Of a DNA stretch of 37,114 nucleotides, positions 23,986-32,490 are shown one piece after another. The DNA is taken from positions 1-37,114 of the forward strand of contig DIAS01000111.1 in the NCBI GenBank assembly GCA_002415855.1. The letters are read 5' to 3'. The position numbers and the translations under genes are program-made. The stretch comes from Bacteroidales bacterium UBA5072 (GTDB taxonomy: Bacteria > Bacteroidota > Bacteroidia > Bacteroidales > UBA10428). Within the stretch, counting starts at the first letter, position 1. Each line of letters starts with the position of its first letter. Under the pieces are notes generated by a model, which was not told the DNA's origin, ran no database searches, and was given only the letters and a program-made list of their open reading frames with translations.

Positions 23986-26832
23986 ATGTACGACAAATAC
24001 AAATACTTACTAAATTCATTAAAAAAATCAGGCCACACCTCCCCGGTCTATACCGATCCGCTTTACTGTCTGGCCAAGGGCACTGATGCAGGCATTTACA
24101 GGCTGATCCCCAAAGTGGTGGTACAGGTGAATTCAGAAGAGGATGTTATCCGGGTTTTAAAAATCTGCAGTAAGGCCCGTATTCCGGTAACTTTCAAAGC
24201 AGGCGGAACCAGCCTCTGCGGACAGACCATCACCGATTCCGTATTGCTTGAAACGGGTCCCGGATTCACTGACTGGATCATCGGCGATCATGGAAGATCA
24301 GCCACCTTTCAGCCCGGCATTACAGGTGGGCAGGCCAATGCCTTGCTGGCAAGGTACAACCGTAAAATAGGTCCGAGTCCTGCTTCCCTTGCTTCGGCCA
24401 AAATAGGGGGAATTATTGCCAACAATGCCAGCGGAGCAAGCTATGGCATTGCCACCAACAGCTATAACACCCTCCGGGGATTGCGGATTGTATTTGCCGA
24501 CGGTTCCCTACTCGATACGCGTGATACTGTTTCACGCGACCGGTTCACCAGGGATCATCCCGCACTGGTCAAAGGTCTGATGCAGTTGTCCGAACGCATC
24601 AGCAGCAATGAATCTCTTGTTCAGAAGATCAGAAACAAGTACGAGCTTAAAAACACCACCGGTTACGGGGTCAATGCCCTTATCGATTTTAAGGATCCGG
24701 CCGACATTATTGAGCATCTGATGGTGGGTTCCGAAGGAACGCTGGGCTTTGTTTCCGAAGCCACTTTCGGGACAGTGGACAGCCTTCCCTGCAAGGCAGC
24801 GGCCCTGGTTTTTTTCCCGGGTATCCTGGAGGCTTGCAAAGCCATTGTTCCATTGCGCAGGTGCGAGGTGAGTGCTGCCGAGCTAATGGACCGTAATGCT
24901 CTCCGGGCAGTGCAGGATATCTCAGGGATACCCGAAATTATCAGCCGGCTTAATGAAGAGGCTGTTGCCCTGTTGATCGACACTGCTGCACCTGATAACG
25001 CCATGCTGGATAGACAGGTCCTCGAGATCAGGGACGCTATGTCGGAAATTCCTGTGCTTCATCCGGTTGAATTCATCCGTGAAACAGTTGCCTATAACCG
25101 GATCTGGAAGATCAGGAAGGGATTGTTTACTTCAGCAGCTGCCACACGGCCAAAGGGAACTGCCTGTCTCATTGAGGATGTTGCTTTCCGGGCTGATGTT
25201 CTTGGAGAGGCTCTGACATCCCTCAGAACCCTCATCGCCGGATTTGGCTATGAAGGTTCGGTGATGTGGGGGCACCTTCTCGATGGTAATATTCACTTTG
25301 TGATCATGCCTGACTTTGAAAAGCAGGAGGAAGCAGACACATACCGGCAGTTCATGGATGAACTGGTAAGGCTCACCGTGCACCAGTTCAACGGAAGCCT
25401 GAAGGCTGAACACGGAACGGGAAGGAATATGGCGCCTTTTGTTGAAGAGGAATGGGGACCCGAAATCTACCGGATCATGCAAGACATCAAAAAGCTTTTT
25501 GATCCGGAGCGAATACTCAATCCGGGCGTAATCCTGAATGATGATCCGCTGGTTCACATCCGAAACCTGAAATCCTTTCCGGTGGTGAATGAGACTATCG
25601 ATAAATGCATTGAATGCGGGTTTTGTGAGAATGATTGTCCTTCGAAAAATCTCACGCTCACCCCCCGTCAGCGGATAGTCGTTTACCGCGAGGTGAAACG
25701 CCTTTCTGCCGGCAGTATGAGGAGCAAATATGCCAAAGCGCTGGAACATGATTTTGTTTATCATGGCAGAGAAACCTGTGCCACAGATGGTTTGTGCGCC
25801 ATAGCTTGCCCGGTGGACATCAATACGGGGAAACTGGTGAAAGAATTGCGTTTTGGATCACACGGTCCATTTGCCAGTTGGCTCGCCGGCAGCATTGGTG
25901 CCAACATGCACCGGACGACTGCTGCCATGAGGATGATTTTAACGATTGTATCGTGGATACATAAGCTGGTTGGAGCGGAAATCATGAACTTTATTTCATC
26001 TGGTCTTTACCGGCTTTCCGGTGGATACTTGCCCATGTGGAACCGCTTTATGCCAGCCGGAGCACCAGCGGTTCCTCCGGAAAGTCACCGGGCACCAAAA
26101 GATTCCAAGGTTGTTTATTTTCCTACCTGCATCAATCGCAGCATGGGGAAATCAGCTGACTATCACCCTGATGAACTTGCACTGATTGATAAAACAGTTC
26201 AGCTTCTGGAAAAGGCTGGTTTTGAAGTGCTGTTCCCCCGGAATGTCGATAAGTTGTGCTGCGGGATGGCATTTGACAGCAAGGGATTCACGGATGAGGG
26301 AAAGAGGAAGGCTTCGGAACTGGAAGCAGCATTGCTGGAGGCTTCGGAAAACGGCCGGGTACCTGTTTACTGCGACATGAGTCCCTGCCTGCTCCGCATG
26401 AAAGAAACGCTTTCGCCAATGTTGAAGCTCTTTGAACCGGTCGGGTTTATCCTGGAATTCATGACAGCACGACTGGCCTTTACGAAGCTTCCGCGAAAAG
26501 TAGCCGTGCACAGCACCTGCAGTACAACCAAGCTGGGGCTTGATCAGGACCTTATCCGGCTGGCCGGCATGTGTGCAGAGGAGGTTGTGGCCCCTGACGA
26601 GATAGGCTGCTGCGGCTGGGCAGGTGACCGGGGTTTTACAAGACCGGAGCTGAATGCTTCCGCATTAAGGCTGCTGAAAAGCAAATTGCCAGGTGATGTA
26701 AAGTGTGGTTACAGCACCAGCCGTACTTGTGAGATCGGATTGTCCCTGCACAGCGGCATCACCTACAAATCAATCGTGTACCTGGTTGACGAGGCGACCG
26801 TTCCCTTAAGGTCCGGCTCAGGCTCCGCCTGA
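23986..26832 (+). CDS. FAD/Fe-S oxidoreductase, probable D-lactate dehydrogenase (GlcD-GlcF fusion type)
   Basis: 948 residues. The N-terminal half is a FAD_binding_4/FAD-oxidase_C protein: VTFKAGGTSLCGQT, ARYNRKIGPSPASLASAKIGGIIANNASG, NTTGYGVNALIDF, MVGSEGTLGFV, WGHLLDGNIHF and the late AEHGTGRNMAP. The C-terminal half has two 4Fe-4S ligand sets, C541-x2-C-x2-C-x3-C551-P and C598 ... C604-x3-C608-P, with Asp in one position of the second as in relatives. Two CCG-type domains follow (KLCCGMAFDSKG, IGCCGWAGDRGF). Length and order match membrane-associated D-lactate/2-hydroxyacid dehydrogenases that pass electrons to quinone. Since MurQ releases D-lactate, that is the attractive substrate; D-2-hydroxyglutarate or glycolate remain possible. 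Confidence 0.88.
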   Translation: MYDKYKYLLNSLKKSGHTSPVYTDPLYCLAKGTDAGIYRLIPKVVVQVNSEEDVIRVLKICSKARIPVTFKAGGTSLCGQTITDSVLLETGPGFTDWIIGDHGRSATFQPGITGGQANALLARYNRKIGPSPASLASAKIGGIIANNASGASYGIATNSYNTLRGLRIVFADGSLLDTRDTVSRDRFTRDHPALVKGLMQLSERISSNESLVQKIRNKYELKNTTGYGVNALIDFKDPADIIEHLMVGSEGTLGFVSEATFGTVDSLPCKAAALVFFPGILEACKAIVPLRRCEVSAAELMDRNALRAVQDISGIPEIISRLNEEAVALLIDTAAPDNAMLDRQVLEIRDAMSEIPVLHPVEFIRETVAYNRIWKIRKGLFTSAAATRPKGTACLIEDVAFRADVLGEALTSLRTLIAGFGYEGSVMWGHLLDGNIHFVIMPDFEKQEEADTYRQFMDELVRLTVHQFNGSLKAEHGTGRNMAPFVEEEWGPEIYRIMQDIKKLFDPERILNPGVILNDDPLVHIRNLKSFPVVNETIDKCIECGFCENDCPSKNLTLTPRQRIVVYREVKRLSAGSMRSKYAKALEHDFVYHGRETCATDGLCAIACPVDINTGKLVKELRFGSHGPFASWLAGSIGANMHRTTAAMRMILTIVSWIHKLVGAEIMNFISSGLYRLSGGYLPMWNRFMPAGAPAVPPESHRAPKDSKVVYFPTCINRSMGKSADYHPDELALIDKTVQLLEKAGFEVLFPRNVDKLCCGMAFDSKGFTDEGKRKASELEAALLEASENGRVPVYCDMSPCLLRMKETLSPMLKLFEPVGFILEFMTARLAFTKLPRKVAVHSTCSTTKLGLDQDLIRLAGMCAEEVVAPDEIGCCGWAGDRGFTRPELNASALRLLKSKLPGDVKCGYSTSRTCEIGLSLHSGITYKSIVYLVDEATVPLRSGSGSA

Positions 26833-26833
26833 G
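26817..26833 (+). terminator. Hairpin at the end of the FAD oxidoreductase gene
   Basis: CTCAGG and CCTGAG form a six-base stem around the loop CTCCG, with the TGA stop codon inside the second arm. There is no T-run after it, so termination is not certain. A related, longer hairpin lies after the next gene at 27609-27631. Confidence 0.4.
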
Positions 26834-26946
26834 TCATAAATTTGCATCCAGGCTTTGACAGGTTTATTTCACATTCCTTGCAACCTTTCCTGGAAAAATT
26901 TGCCCTTACTTGCAGCAACCATTCAATCCGATAAAAATCCTATCCT

Positions 26947-27600
26947 ATGAAAAAAATAAACATCATTATCCTTTTAGTAGCGGTGTCATTTAGTGCCGTA
27001 CCTCAGACAGTGCAGGACCTGTTCAGATCGGATGTGCAAATAACCTGGCTGGGCATCGATTATTCGCATGTGAAACTCATCGGAAATTTCTCTGAGTTCT
27101 TCGAAATCGGTGAACGAAGCTCAGTGCAGATCATAACCGATTATTTTCCGGCCTGGAACAGGATCATCCTCGACGAACGTGATAAATACGATATCCGCGG
27201 CATGCTCCGGAAGACAGATATCTATTATGACATTGACATGATCATGGACCTCAACACCCGGGCAAATCCCGACAGCATGGAATCATACAACAACCGGAGG
27301 TTCACCGCCGATGATATACAAACCTATGTAGATCAATACAATCTTCAGGGTAAGGAGGGAATTGGCGTGGTTTTCATTGCCGAGTGCCTGAACAAGGGTT
27401 ACCAGGAAGCCTGGTTTCATTTTGTAGCCATCAATATGGGCACCGGTGAAGTCCTCTTTCAGAACAGGCTGCGGGGAACCCCAAGCGGCTTCGGGCTCAG
27501 GAATTACTGGGCCAATTCGGTATACCGGATCATCAACGATATAAAATTTTATTATTACAACAACTGGAGGGCCAATCTAAAACCATCCGGACAGGTATAA
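26947..27600 (+). CDS. Conserved secreted protein, function unknown (Bacteroidota)
   Basis: 217 residues with a signal peptide (MKKINIIILLVAVSFSAVPQ). I recall a conserved family of this length in Bacteroidales with the lines ITWLGIDYSHVKLIGNFS, YFPAWNRIILDERDKYDIRGMLRK, YDIDMIMDLN, GKEGIGVVFIAECLNK, and EAWFHFVAINMGTGEVLFQNRLRGTPSGFGLRNYWA, all present here. No catalytic motif stands out. Likely periplasmic or outer-membrane associated. It stands alone between two related hairpins, and faces the - strand block convergently. Confidence 0.75.
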   Translation: MKKINIIILLVAVSFSAVPQTVQDLFRSDVQITWLGIDYSHVKLIGNFSEFFEIGERSSVQIITDYFPAWNRIILDERDKYDIRGMLRKTDIYYDIDMIMDLNTRANPDSMESYNNRRFTADDIQTYVDQYNLQGKEGIGVVFIAECLNKGYQEAWFHFVAINMGTGEVLFQNRLRGTPSGFGLRNYWANSVYRIINDIKFYYYNNWRANLKPSGQV

Positions 27601-27608
27601 AACAAGAT

Positions 27609-27631
27609 CGGCTCAGGTACTTCCTGAGCCG
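27609..27631. terminator. Bidirectional terminator hairpin between convergent genes
   Basis: A perfect nine-base stem CGGCTCAGG/CCTGAGCCG with loop TACTT sits 8 bases after the stop of the + strand gene and 5 bases from the stop of the convergent TIM-barrel gene. T-rich sequence follows weakly on each side. It shares its core with the hairpin at 26817-26833. Confidence 0.7.
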
Positions 27632-27636
27632 TAACT

Positions 27637-28578
27637 TTAAAAGCTATCGCACTCCCTGTAAGCCTTTATCAACCTTACTTCTCCTTCTTTTCCCGGCAGG
27701 CTTTTGCCATGTTCCATGCACAAAGTACCCTGGTATCCCCTTTCGTGGATATGTTTAAAAACATTCAGGTAGTTGATTTCCCCCGTAGTTGGTTCCTTGC
27801 GCCCGGGATTATCCCCGATGTGGAATGCTCCGATCTCTTTCCAGGCGGCATCTATATTGGGAATGATATTCCCCTCGGTGATCTGCTGGTGGTACATGTC
27901 ATCGATGATCTTGCAGACAGGCCGGTTAACGGCCCTGCAGATCTGGTAGGCCTGGGGTATACCGGTCAGGAATAGTCCGGGATGATCATGCAGGACATTC
28001 AGCGGTTCGAGTACCATGATCAGGCCGGCAGGCTCCAGGACATCACAGCAGTAACGCAGGTTATCAACCACATTGGCAGTCTGGAAATCACGGTGAAGAC
28101 GTTCATCGTACCTGCCGGGAACCACCAGGGCCCACTTGGCTCCTGTTCTTTTGGCAAGCTCAACACCCTTCTTCATCCGGTTCACGAGCATTTCACGTAC
28201 TTCGGGAGAGTTCAGTACGAAGGATGTCACCGAAAAATCGGCATACAGCACAAAGGGGCCGAGGTCCATGCCGAGTTTCTCCATTTGGCTGGCAATCCTG
28301 GTTTGTTCTTCCATGGGCCTGTCAATCAACCCATTGTCGAACATGGCCCGGAACCCCATGTCATAACAAAAAGAAATGTTATCCACAGGTTCTTTGCCGG
28401 CATGCTCCTCGAACATGTCCATATAAGGAGCGTACTTCAGCTTAAAAGGAGCTTCAGCGGCTGTGAGCCTTTCACTGTTTCCGGCAGCAGCAGCCGCGGT
28501 CCAGGCAGCAGAGGAGGCCACCAGGGCCGCTCCTGCTGCTGCGGATTGCTTAATGAATTTTCTTCTGTCTTGTTTCAT
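27637..28578 (-). CDS. Tat-exported TIM-barrel sugar isomerase/epimerase (hydroxypyruvate isomerase-like)
   Basis: 313 residues from ATG 28578 (MKQDRRKFIKQSAAAGAAL), a clear twin-arginine signal with an Ala-rich region; a GTG at 28587 overlapping the previous stop (GTGA) is the alternative. The barrel carries the Hyi-type motifs: WALVVPGRYDERLHRD, MVLEPLN (metal-ligand Glu), IIDDMYHQQITEGN, FHIGDNPGRKEPTTGEINY, and a final LCMEHG with Glu. These provide the divalent-metal site (Glu, Asp, His, Glu) of the AP_endonuc_2/xylose-isomerase-like superfamily. Reaction: probably isomerisation or epimerisation of a keto sugar in the periplasm. It is the last gene of the operon, joined to the oxidoreductase gene with no real gap. 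Confidence 0.85.
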   Translation of the reverse strand: MKQDRRKFIKQSAAAGAALVASSAAWTAAAAAGNSERLTAAEAPFKLKYAPYMDMFEEHAGKEPVDNISFCYDMGFRAMFDNGLIDRPMEEQTRIASQMEKLGMDLGPFVLYADFSVTSFVLNSPEVREMLVNRMKKGVELAKRTGAKWALVVPGRYDERLHRDFQTANVVDNLRYCCDVLEPAGLIMVLEPLNVLHDHPGLFLTGIPQAYQICRAVNRPVCKIIDDMYHQQITEGNIIPNIDAAWKEIGAFHIGDNPGRKEPTTGEINYLNVFKHIHERGYQGTLCMEHGKSLPGKEGEVRLIKAYRECDSF

Positions 28579-28583
28579 TGTCC

Positions 28584-29939
28584 TCACGATTCTGAACCCG
28601 GTACATAGGCTTCTCCGGCGACTGGCACTGTTTTGGTTACATCTACCGGTCCGAAACTATACACTTTGGGTCCGAGTTTCAAATCAGCATTCATCATTTC
28701 ATCCATGGTCACATCTTTACCGGTATAGGCTGAAATTCGTCCCATGATGGCAACCAGTGTGGACATGGCTGTATTTTCAGCCTCATTGAGCGGCTTGCCG
28801 GTTCGGATGGCGGTTACGAGGTCAATATGCTCCTGTACGTAAGGACTGATCTTGACCTCTTTCATTGGCTGACCGTCCTCGCCGACCGGATATTCATATT
28901 TCCAAAGCTCTGCGCCGGATGGATCGAGGATGAGGTTTCTGCAATTTGATGCACCCCTGGTTCCCTGTATCCATTCCGAAACATCGACGGTGGTGCCGTT
29001 GATCTGGCGGCACATGCTGTGCAGGTGTACACCGTTTTCAAACACGAAATCAACGCTGAAATTATCGTACTGGTCTCCCGTAACCCGTCTCAGTCTCGAT
29101 CCGAATCCCCTGGCTTTTACCGGGAACATACCGGTGAACCAGTGTATTACATCGAGGTTGTGCACGTGCTGTTCAACTATATGGTCACCCGACAGCCAGG
29201 ACCAGTTGACCCAGTCGCGGATCATGTATTCCATCTCCGACCAGGTGGCATTGGGATCGCGATGCCAAAGCTTTTCCTGGTTCCAGTAACAATTGGCAGA
29301 TACGATATCACCGATCATTCCTTCGGCAATGTTTTTATAAGTGGCAACATAATCGCGCTGATGGCGTCGCTGGGTGCCGGTTACAACGGATAATCCAATA
29401 CCCTGGGCCTTGCGGGCGCTGGTAATGACCGAACGTGCCCCTACAGGATCAACACAAACGGGTTTTTCCATGAACACATGCTTGCGTGCGTCTACGGCAG
29501 CTGCAAGATGTTCCGGCCTGAAATGTGGCGGTGTGGCCAGGATGACCATATCCACACCCGATTCGATCACTTTCTGAAAAGCGTCAAAACCGACAAAACA
29601 CTTCTCATCGGGAACCTCCACGCCTTTCTCTTTCTTGAGCTGTTCCCGGCAGGAGTCTATCCTGTCCTGCAGTACGTCACCCAGGGCAACAATTTTGAGG
29701 TTGGGCCCTGCATTCAGGAAATCAGTGGCGGCACCTGTACCCCTGCCTCCGCATCCAATCAAACCTGCTTTTATTTCCTGTCCGTCAGGAGCCTGATCCA
29801 GGAAAGTCATAACTTCCACAGTTTTCTTTTTTCCTTTTTCGGAGGAACACCCGGTTACCAGGGCAGGAAAAGTTAATCCTGTAATGCCTGCTGCGGCAGT
29901 GGTACCGAGGAAGGTCCGTCTTGAGATTCCAGTCTTCAT
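28584..29939 (-). CDS. Tat-signal lipoprotein oxidoreductase of the Gfo/Idh/MocA family
   Basis: 451 residues from ATG 29939 (MKTGISRRTFLGTTAAAG), a Tat signal that ends LVTGC with Cys31, so the protein is likely exported folded and lipid-anchored. An upstream in-frame extension overlaps the preceding gene and lacks family similarity. The Rossmann motif is IKAGLIGCGGRGTGAA near 56-71; ATPPHFRPEH and HVFMEKPVCVD with the catalytic-region EKP follow; a C-terminal alpha/beta domain holds EQHVHNLDVIHWF. These proteins oxidise or reduce sugars with a bound NAD(P), and exported members probably keep the cofactor tightly bound. The stop lies against the start of the TIM-barrel gene; 61 bases separate it from the cytochrome/SUMF1 gene. 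Confidence 0.9.
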   Translation of the reverse strand: MKTGISRRTFLGTTAAAGITGLTFPALVTGCSSEKGKKKTVEVMTFLDQAPDGQEIKAGLIGCGGRGTGAATDFLNAGPNLKIVALGDVLQDRIDSCREQLKKEKGVEVPDEKCFVGFDAFQKVIESGVDMVILATPPHFRPEHLAAAVDARKHVFMEKPVCVDPVGARSVITSARKAQGIGLSVVTGTQRRHQRDYVATYKNIAEGMIGDIVSANCYWNQEKLWHRDPNATWSEMEYMIRDWVNWSWLSGDHIVEQHVHNLDVIHWFTGMFPVKARGFGSRLRRVTGDQYDNFSVDFVFENGVHLHSMCRQINGTTVDVSEWIQGTRGASNCRNLILDPSGAELWKYEYPVGEDGQPMKEVKISPYVQEHIDLVTAIRTGKPLNEAENTAMSTLVAIMGRISAYTGKDVTMDEMMNADLKLGPKVYSFGPVDVTKTVPVAGEAYVPGSES

Positions 29940-30000
29940 GTGTTGATGTTTTTTGGTTTTATGTAAATGCAAATGCGTTAATTGAATCAGTTTCACTGCG

Positions 30001-31524
30001 TCAGTGCTTGCCGGTGCTCCCATCATAGTCGCAAACCACCCGGAAGCCCACGTAGAAACAATCGGAATACCACCAGATGCTTTTGGGTATTTGCGGATCG
30101 GTGCGCAGCCAGGCTTCTGTATGGGTGAAGTCACGTGCCGCGCTTCGCACCTTTCCGGCGGCGTCCTTGTATGATCCGCCCCTGACAACCCATTCCGTTC
30201 CTGCTGAGGGACCTTTCGGGTTCACTACTAATTCTCCGGGATATCTGGAATATGTATCAGGCTGGTACCAGTCGCTGCAGAATTCAGCTACGTTACCCGA
30301 CATGTTTCTGAGACCGAAAGAATTGGCAGAAACAAAATCAGGTTCCTGGGTCCTTGACCTGCTGTTTTCGGCAAAAACGACAAAGGTATTGATAACCGCA
30401 GTATCATTGCCGGATATTTTTGCGCGAAGACCTGATCGTTCAAATCTGGCGGGGTTTCCTGCAAAAAAATAGGGTGTGCTTGTGCCACTGCGGCAGGCAT
30501 ATTCCCATTCTGCCTCTGTTGGCAGCCGGTAATGTTTTCCTGTCACCTGCGAAAGCCATTTGCAATAAGTTTCAGCGGCATGATGGCTGATGGAAATCAC
30601 GGGTCGCAAACCTTTTCCCCAGCCCTGGTCGGGTTGCCCGTAAGGCGGTGTTGCCCCTGTTATGGCATCAGTCATGCCGGCCGAAGCCCTGACGCCTTCT
30701 GTGTCGGTTGAGCGGCCTTCTCCGGAGGTCTGGGAATAAAAAGCCTGGTATTCATTCCAGGTAACCTCTGCTTCGGCCATGAAGAATGAATCTAACTGCA
30801 CCTTTCTTACCGGTCCCTCGTCAGCCCTGCGCAAGGGCTCATCCTCCGGCGATCCCATGCTAAAGATGCCGCCGGGAAGGGCAACCATCCTGAAAGTTAC
30901 TGTTGAACCGGGGATCTGCTCCTGATAATTCTCAAACCGGCCTACCTGTGCAGGTGTCAGGTATTGCTCCCGGTTATCCTGCGCAACTGTTCCGAAACCT
31001 GTGTTTCCGCCGTGTACATAACCTTCGATATAATGACCTGCATTCAGGTGGCAGTTGATGCAATGCAGATCGGCCACCTTGCCTTTATTGGCGGTGTAGT
31101 AAATATGGGCGTCAGCACCTTCCTTGGTAAGTTCCGGAGGGAACAGGTTCTGGTGGCATTTTATGCATGAAGATTCGAAAACGTGTTTCCTCGCATTCTC
31201 AAGCTGGCCTTTTTTATCCCAATCGAACGACGCGGAGTCCCTGGTCCATTTGCTCCATACATCGCGGACGCCGGTTCTCACTTTTTCCGGCAGGTAACCC
31301 TCACCGTGCGGTGGCAGGTGACAATCGACACAGTTTGTATAAGTGCCTGAATTGGTAACGTAATGTACAGATTGTTTCCACGAAGCTGTCGCCTGCGGGT
31401 GAATGGAATGACACGATGCACAATACTCGTTGGAGGAAGTACGCTGAACCATGACAGACCCGGATCCCAGGATCACAAAACCGGCAACCACACCGGGGAA
31501 GAACCAGATCCATCCTTTTTTCAT
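30001..31524 (-). CDS. Membrane-anchored tetraheme cytochrome c (NapC/NrfH-like) fused to a SUMF1-type domain
   Basis: 507 residues. A membrane helix at 5-26 is followed by four CxxCH haem motifs at 35-39, 65-69, 120-124 and 155-159, the size and layout of the NapC/NrfH quinol-oxidising cytochromes. Residues about 208-500 are a SUMF1 (formylglycine-generating-enzyme-like) domain: FRMVALPGGIFSMGSPEDE, AEVTWNEYQAFY, YRLPTEAEWEYACRSGT, GLRNMSGNVAEFCSDWY, WVVRGGSYKD and YVGFRVV. The two copper-binding cysteines of genuine formylglycine enzymes are not evident: the end reads SDCFYVGFRVVC, so sulfatase activation is doubtful. Both domains should face the periplasm. It leads the operon with the Gfo/Idh/MocA and TIM-barrel genes and may pass electrons between the quinone pool and the exported oxidoreductase. 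Confidence 0.88.
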   Translation of the reverse strand: MKKGWIWFFPGVVAGFVILGSGSVMVQRTSSNEYCASCHSIHPQATASWKQSVHYVTNSGTYTNCVDCHLPPHGEGYLPEKVRTGVRDVWSKWTRDSASFDWDKKGQLENARKHVFESSCIKCHQNLFPPELTKEGADAHIYYTANKGKVADLHCINCHLNAGHYIEGYVHGGNTGFGTVAQDNREQYLTPAQVGRFENYQEQIPGSTVTFRMVALPGGIFSMGSPEDEPLRRADEGPVRKVQLDSFFMAEAEVTWNEYQAFYSQTSGEGRSTDTEGVRASAGMTDAITGATPPYGQPDQGWGKGLRPVISISHHAAETYCKWLSQVTGKHYRLPTEAEWEYACRSGTSTPYFFAGNPARFERSGLRAKISGNDTAVINTFVVFAENSRSRTQEPDFVSANSFGLRNMSGNVAEFCSDWYQPDTYSRYPGELVVNPKGPSAGTEWVVRGGSYKDAAGKVRSAARDFTHTEAWLRTDPQIPKSIWWYSDCFYVGFRVVCDYDGSTGKH

Positions 31525-31583
31525 ATCTCCGAAAGTTAGCAGGTTGAAGATATGAAAAAAAGGAAAAGCAGCAGTTCAGAAAC

Positions 31584-32465
31584 CTATAATTTTACACCTT
31601 CGGCAATAACGTTGCGGTCGACTTTCCTGATCAGGCCCTGCAAAACACTGCCCGGACCAACTTCATAAAAGGCTGTTGCCCCGTCGGCAAGCATGTTTTT
31701 AACCGACTGGGTCCACCTGACCGGAGCAGTCAGCTGGATTTTCAGGTTTTCCCGGATCAATGCAGGATCGGAGGATGGTTTTGCCGTAACATTCTGGTAT
31801 ACGGGGCACAAAGGTATGCTGAAACTGGCGCTGTCAATTGCCCTTCCAAGCTCAATCCTTGCCGGTTCCATCAGTGGGGAGTGAAAAGCGCCTCCAACTG
31901 ACAGTTTAAGCGCCCGCTTTGCACCGGCTGCACTGAGCTTTTCTATGGCGATATCAATACCTTCGACCGAGCCGGAGATCACGATCTGGCCCGGACTGTT
32001 ATAATTGGCAGGTACAACCACAGCATCGATTTCCCGGCAGGTTTTTTCAACCACCTCATCATCCAGTCCGAGTATCGCTGCCATGGTGGATGGCTGCAAT
32101 TCACAGGCCTTCTGCATCGCATTGGCTCGATGCGATACCAGTACAAGGCCATTCTCAAAGGAAAGTGCACCTGCTGCCACCAATGCAGAGAACTCACCCA
32201 GGGAGTGTCCTGCTGTCATGTCGGGTTGGAAGCTGCTGCCCATCACTTTGGCAAGAATGACAGAATGGAGGAATATGGCGGGCTGGGTCACCTTGGTTTG
32301 CCGCAGGTCTTCATCCGTTCCTGAGAACATCAGGTCGGTAATGCGAAACCCAAGGATCCGGTTGGCAGTTTCGAAAAGCTCTTTGGCCTGGGGATAGTTC
32401 TCATAAAGATCCTTTCCCATGCCCACAAATTGGGCGCCCTGACCGGGGAATACGTATGCTTTCAT
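31584..32465 (-). CDS. fabD: Malonyl-CoA:ACP transacylase FabD
   Basis: 293 residues, normal length. It transfers malonyl groups from CoA to acyl carrier protein to supply fatty-acid elongation in the cytoplasm. The motifs are complete: GQGAQFVGMGKDLYE at the start, QPAIFLHS, the nucleophile elbow AGHSLGEFSALVAAG, the arginine of LVSHRANAMQKA, VVVPANYNSPGQIVISG, the catalytic histidine in GAFHSPLME, and YEVGPGSVLQGLIRK at the end. It has its own strong promoter upstream. The cytochrome/SUMF1 gene starts 59 bases after its stop, so read-through into that operon is possible although the functions differ. Confidence 0.97.
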   Translation of the reverse strand: MKAYVFPGQGAQFVGMGKDLYENYPQAKELFETANRILGFRITDLMFSGTDEDLRQTKVTQPAIFLHSVILAKVMGSSFQPDMTAGHSLGEFSALVAAGALSFENGLVLVSHRANAMQKACELQPSTMAAILGLDDEVVEKTCREIDAVVVPANYNSPGQIVISGSVEGIDIAIEKLSAAGAKRALKLSVGGAFHSPLMEPARIELGRAIDSASFSIPLCPVYQNVTAKPSSDPALIRENLKIQLTAPVRWTQSVKNMLADGATAFYEVGPGSVLQGLIRKVDRNVIAEGVKL

Positions 32466-32490
32466 GATACACTCATTTTGATTAGGGGGA

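Noticed and set aside
26837..26844. TAAATTTG as a promoter for the conserved secreted protein
   Set aside because: The -7 match is perfect but no TTG lies 19-21 bases upstream and the site follows a hairpin; evidence too thin.
27709..29876. Long + strand frames inside the isomerase and Gfo/Idh/MocA genes
   Set aside because: Both - strand proteins have full domain motifs and Tat signals; the + frames read as low-complexity shadows.
28584..30188. Longer version of the Gfo/Idh/MocA protein starting near 30188
   Set aside because: The extra 83 residues overlap the cytochrome/SUMF1 gene and precede the Tat signal, which must be N-terminal.
30001..31524. Annotation as a genuine sulfatase-activating formylglycine-generating enzyme
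   Set aside because: The paired cysteines expected near the C-terminus are not evident and no sulfatase gene is nearby.
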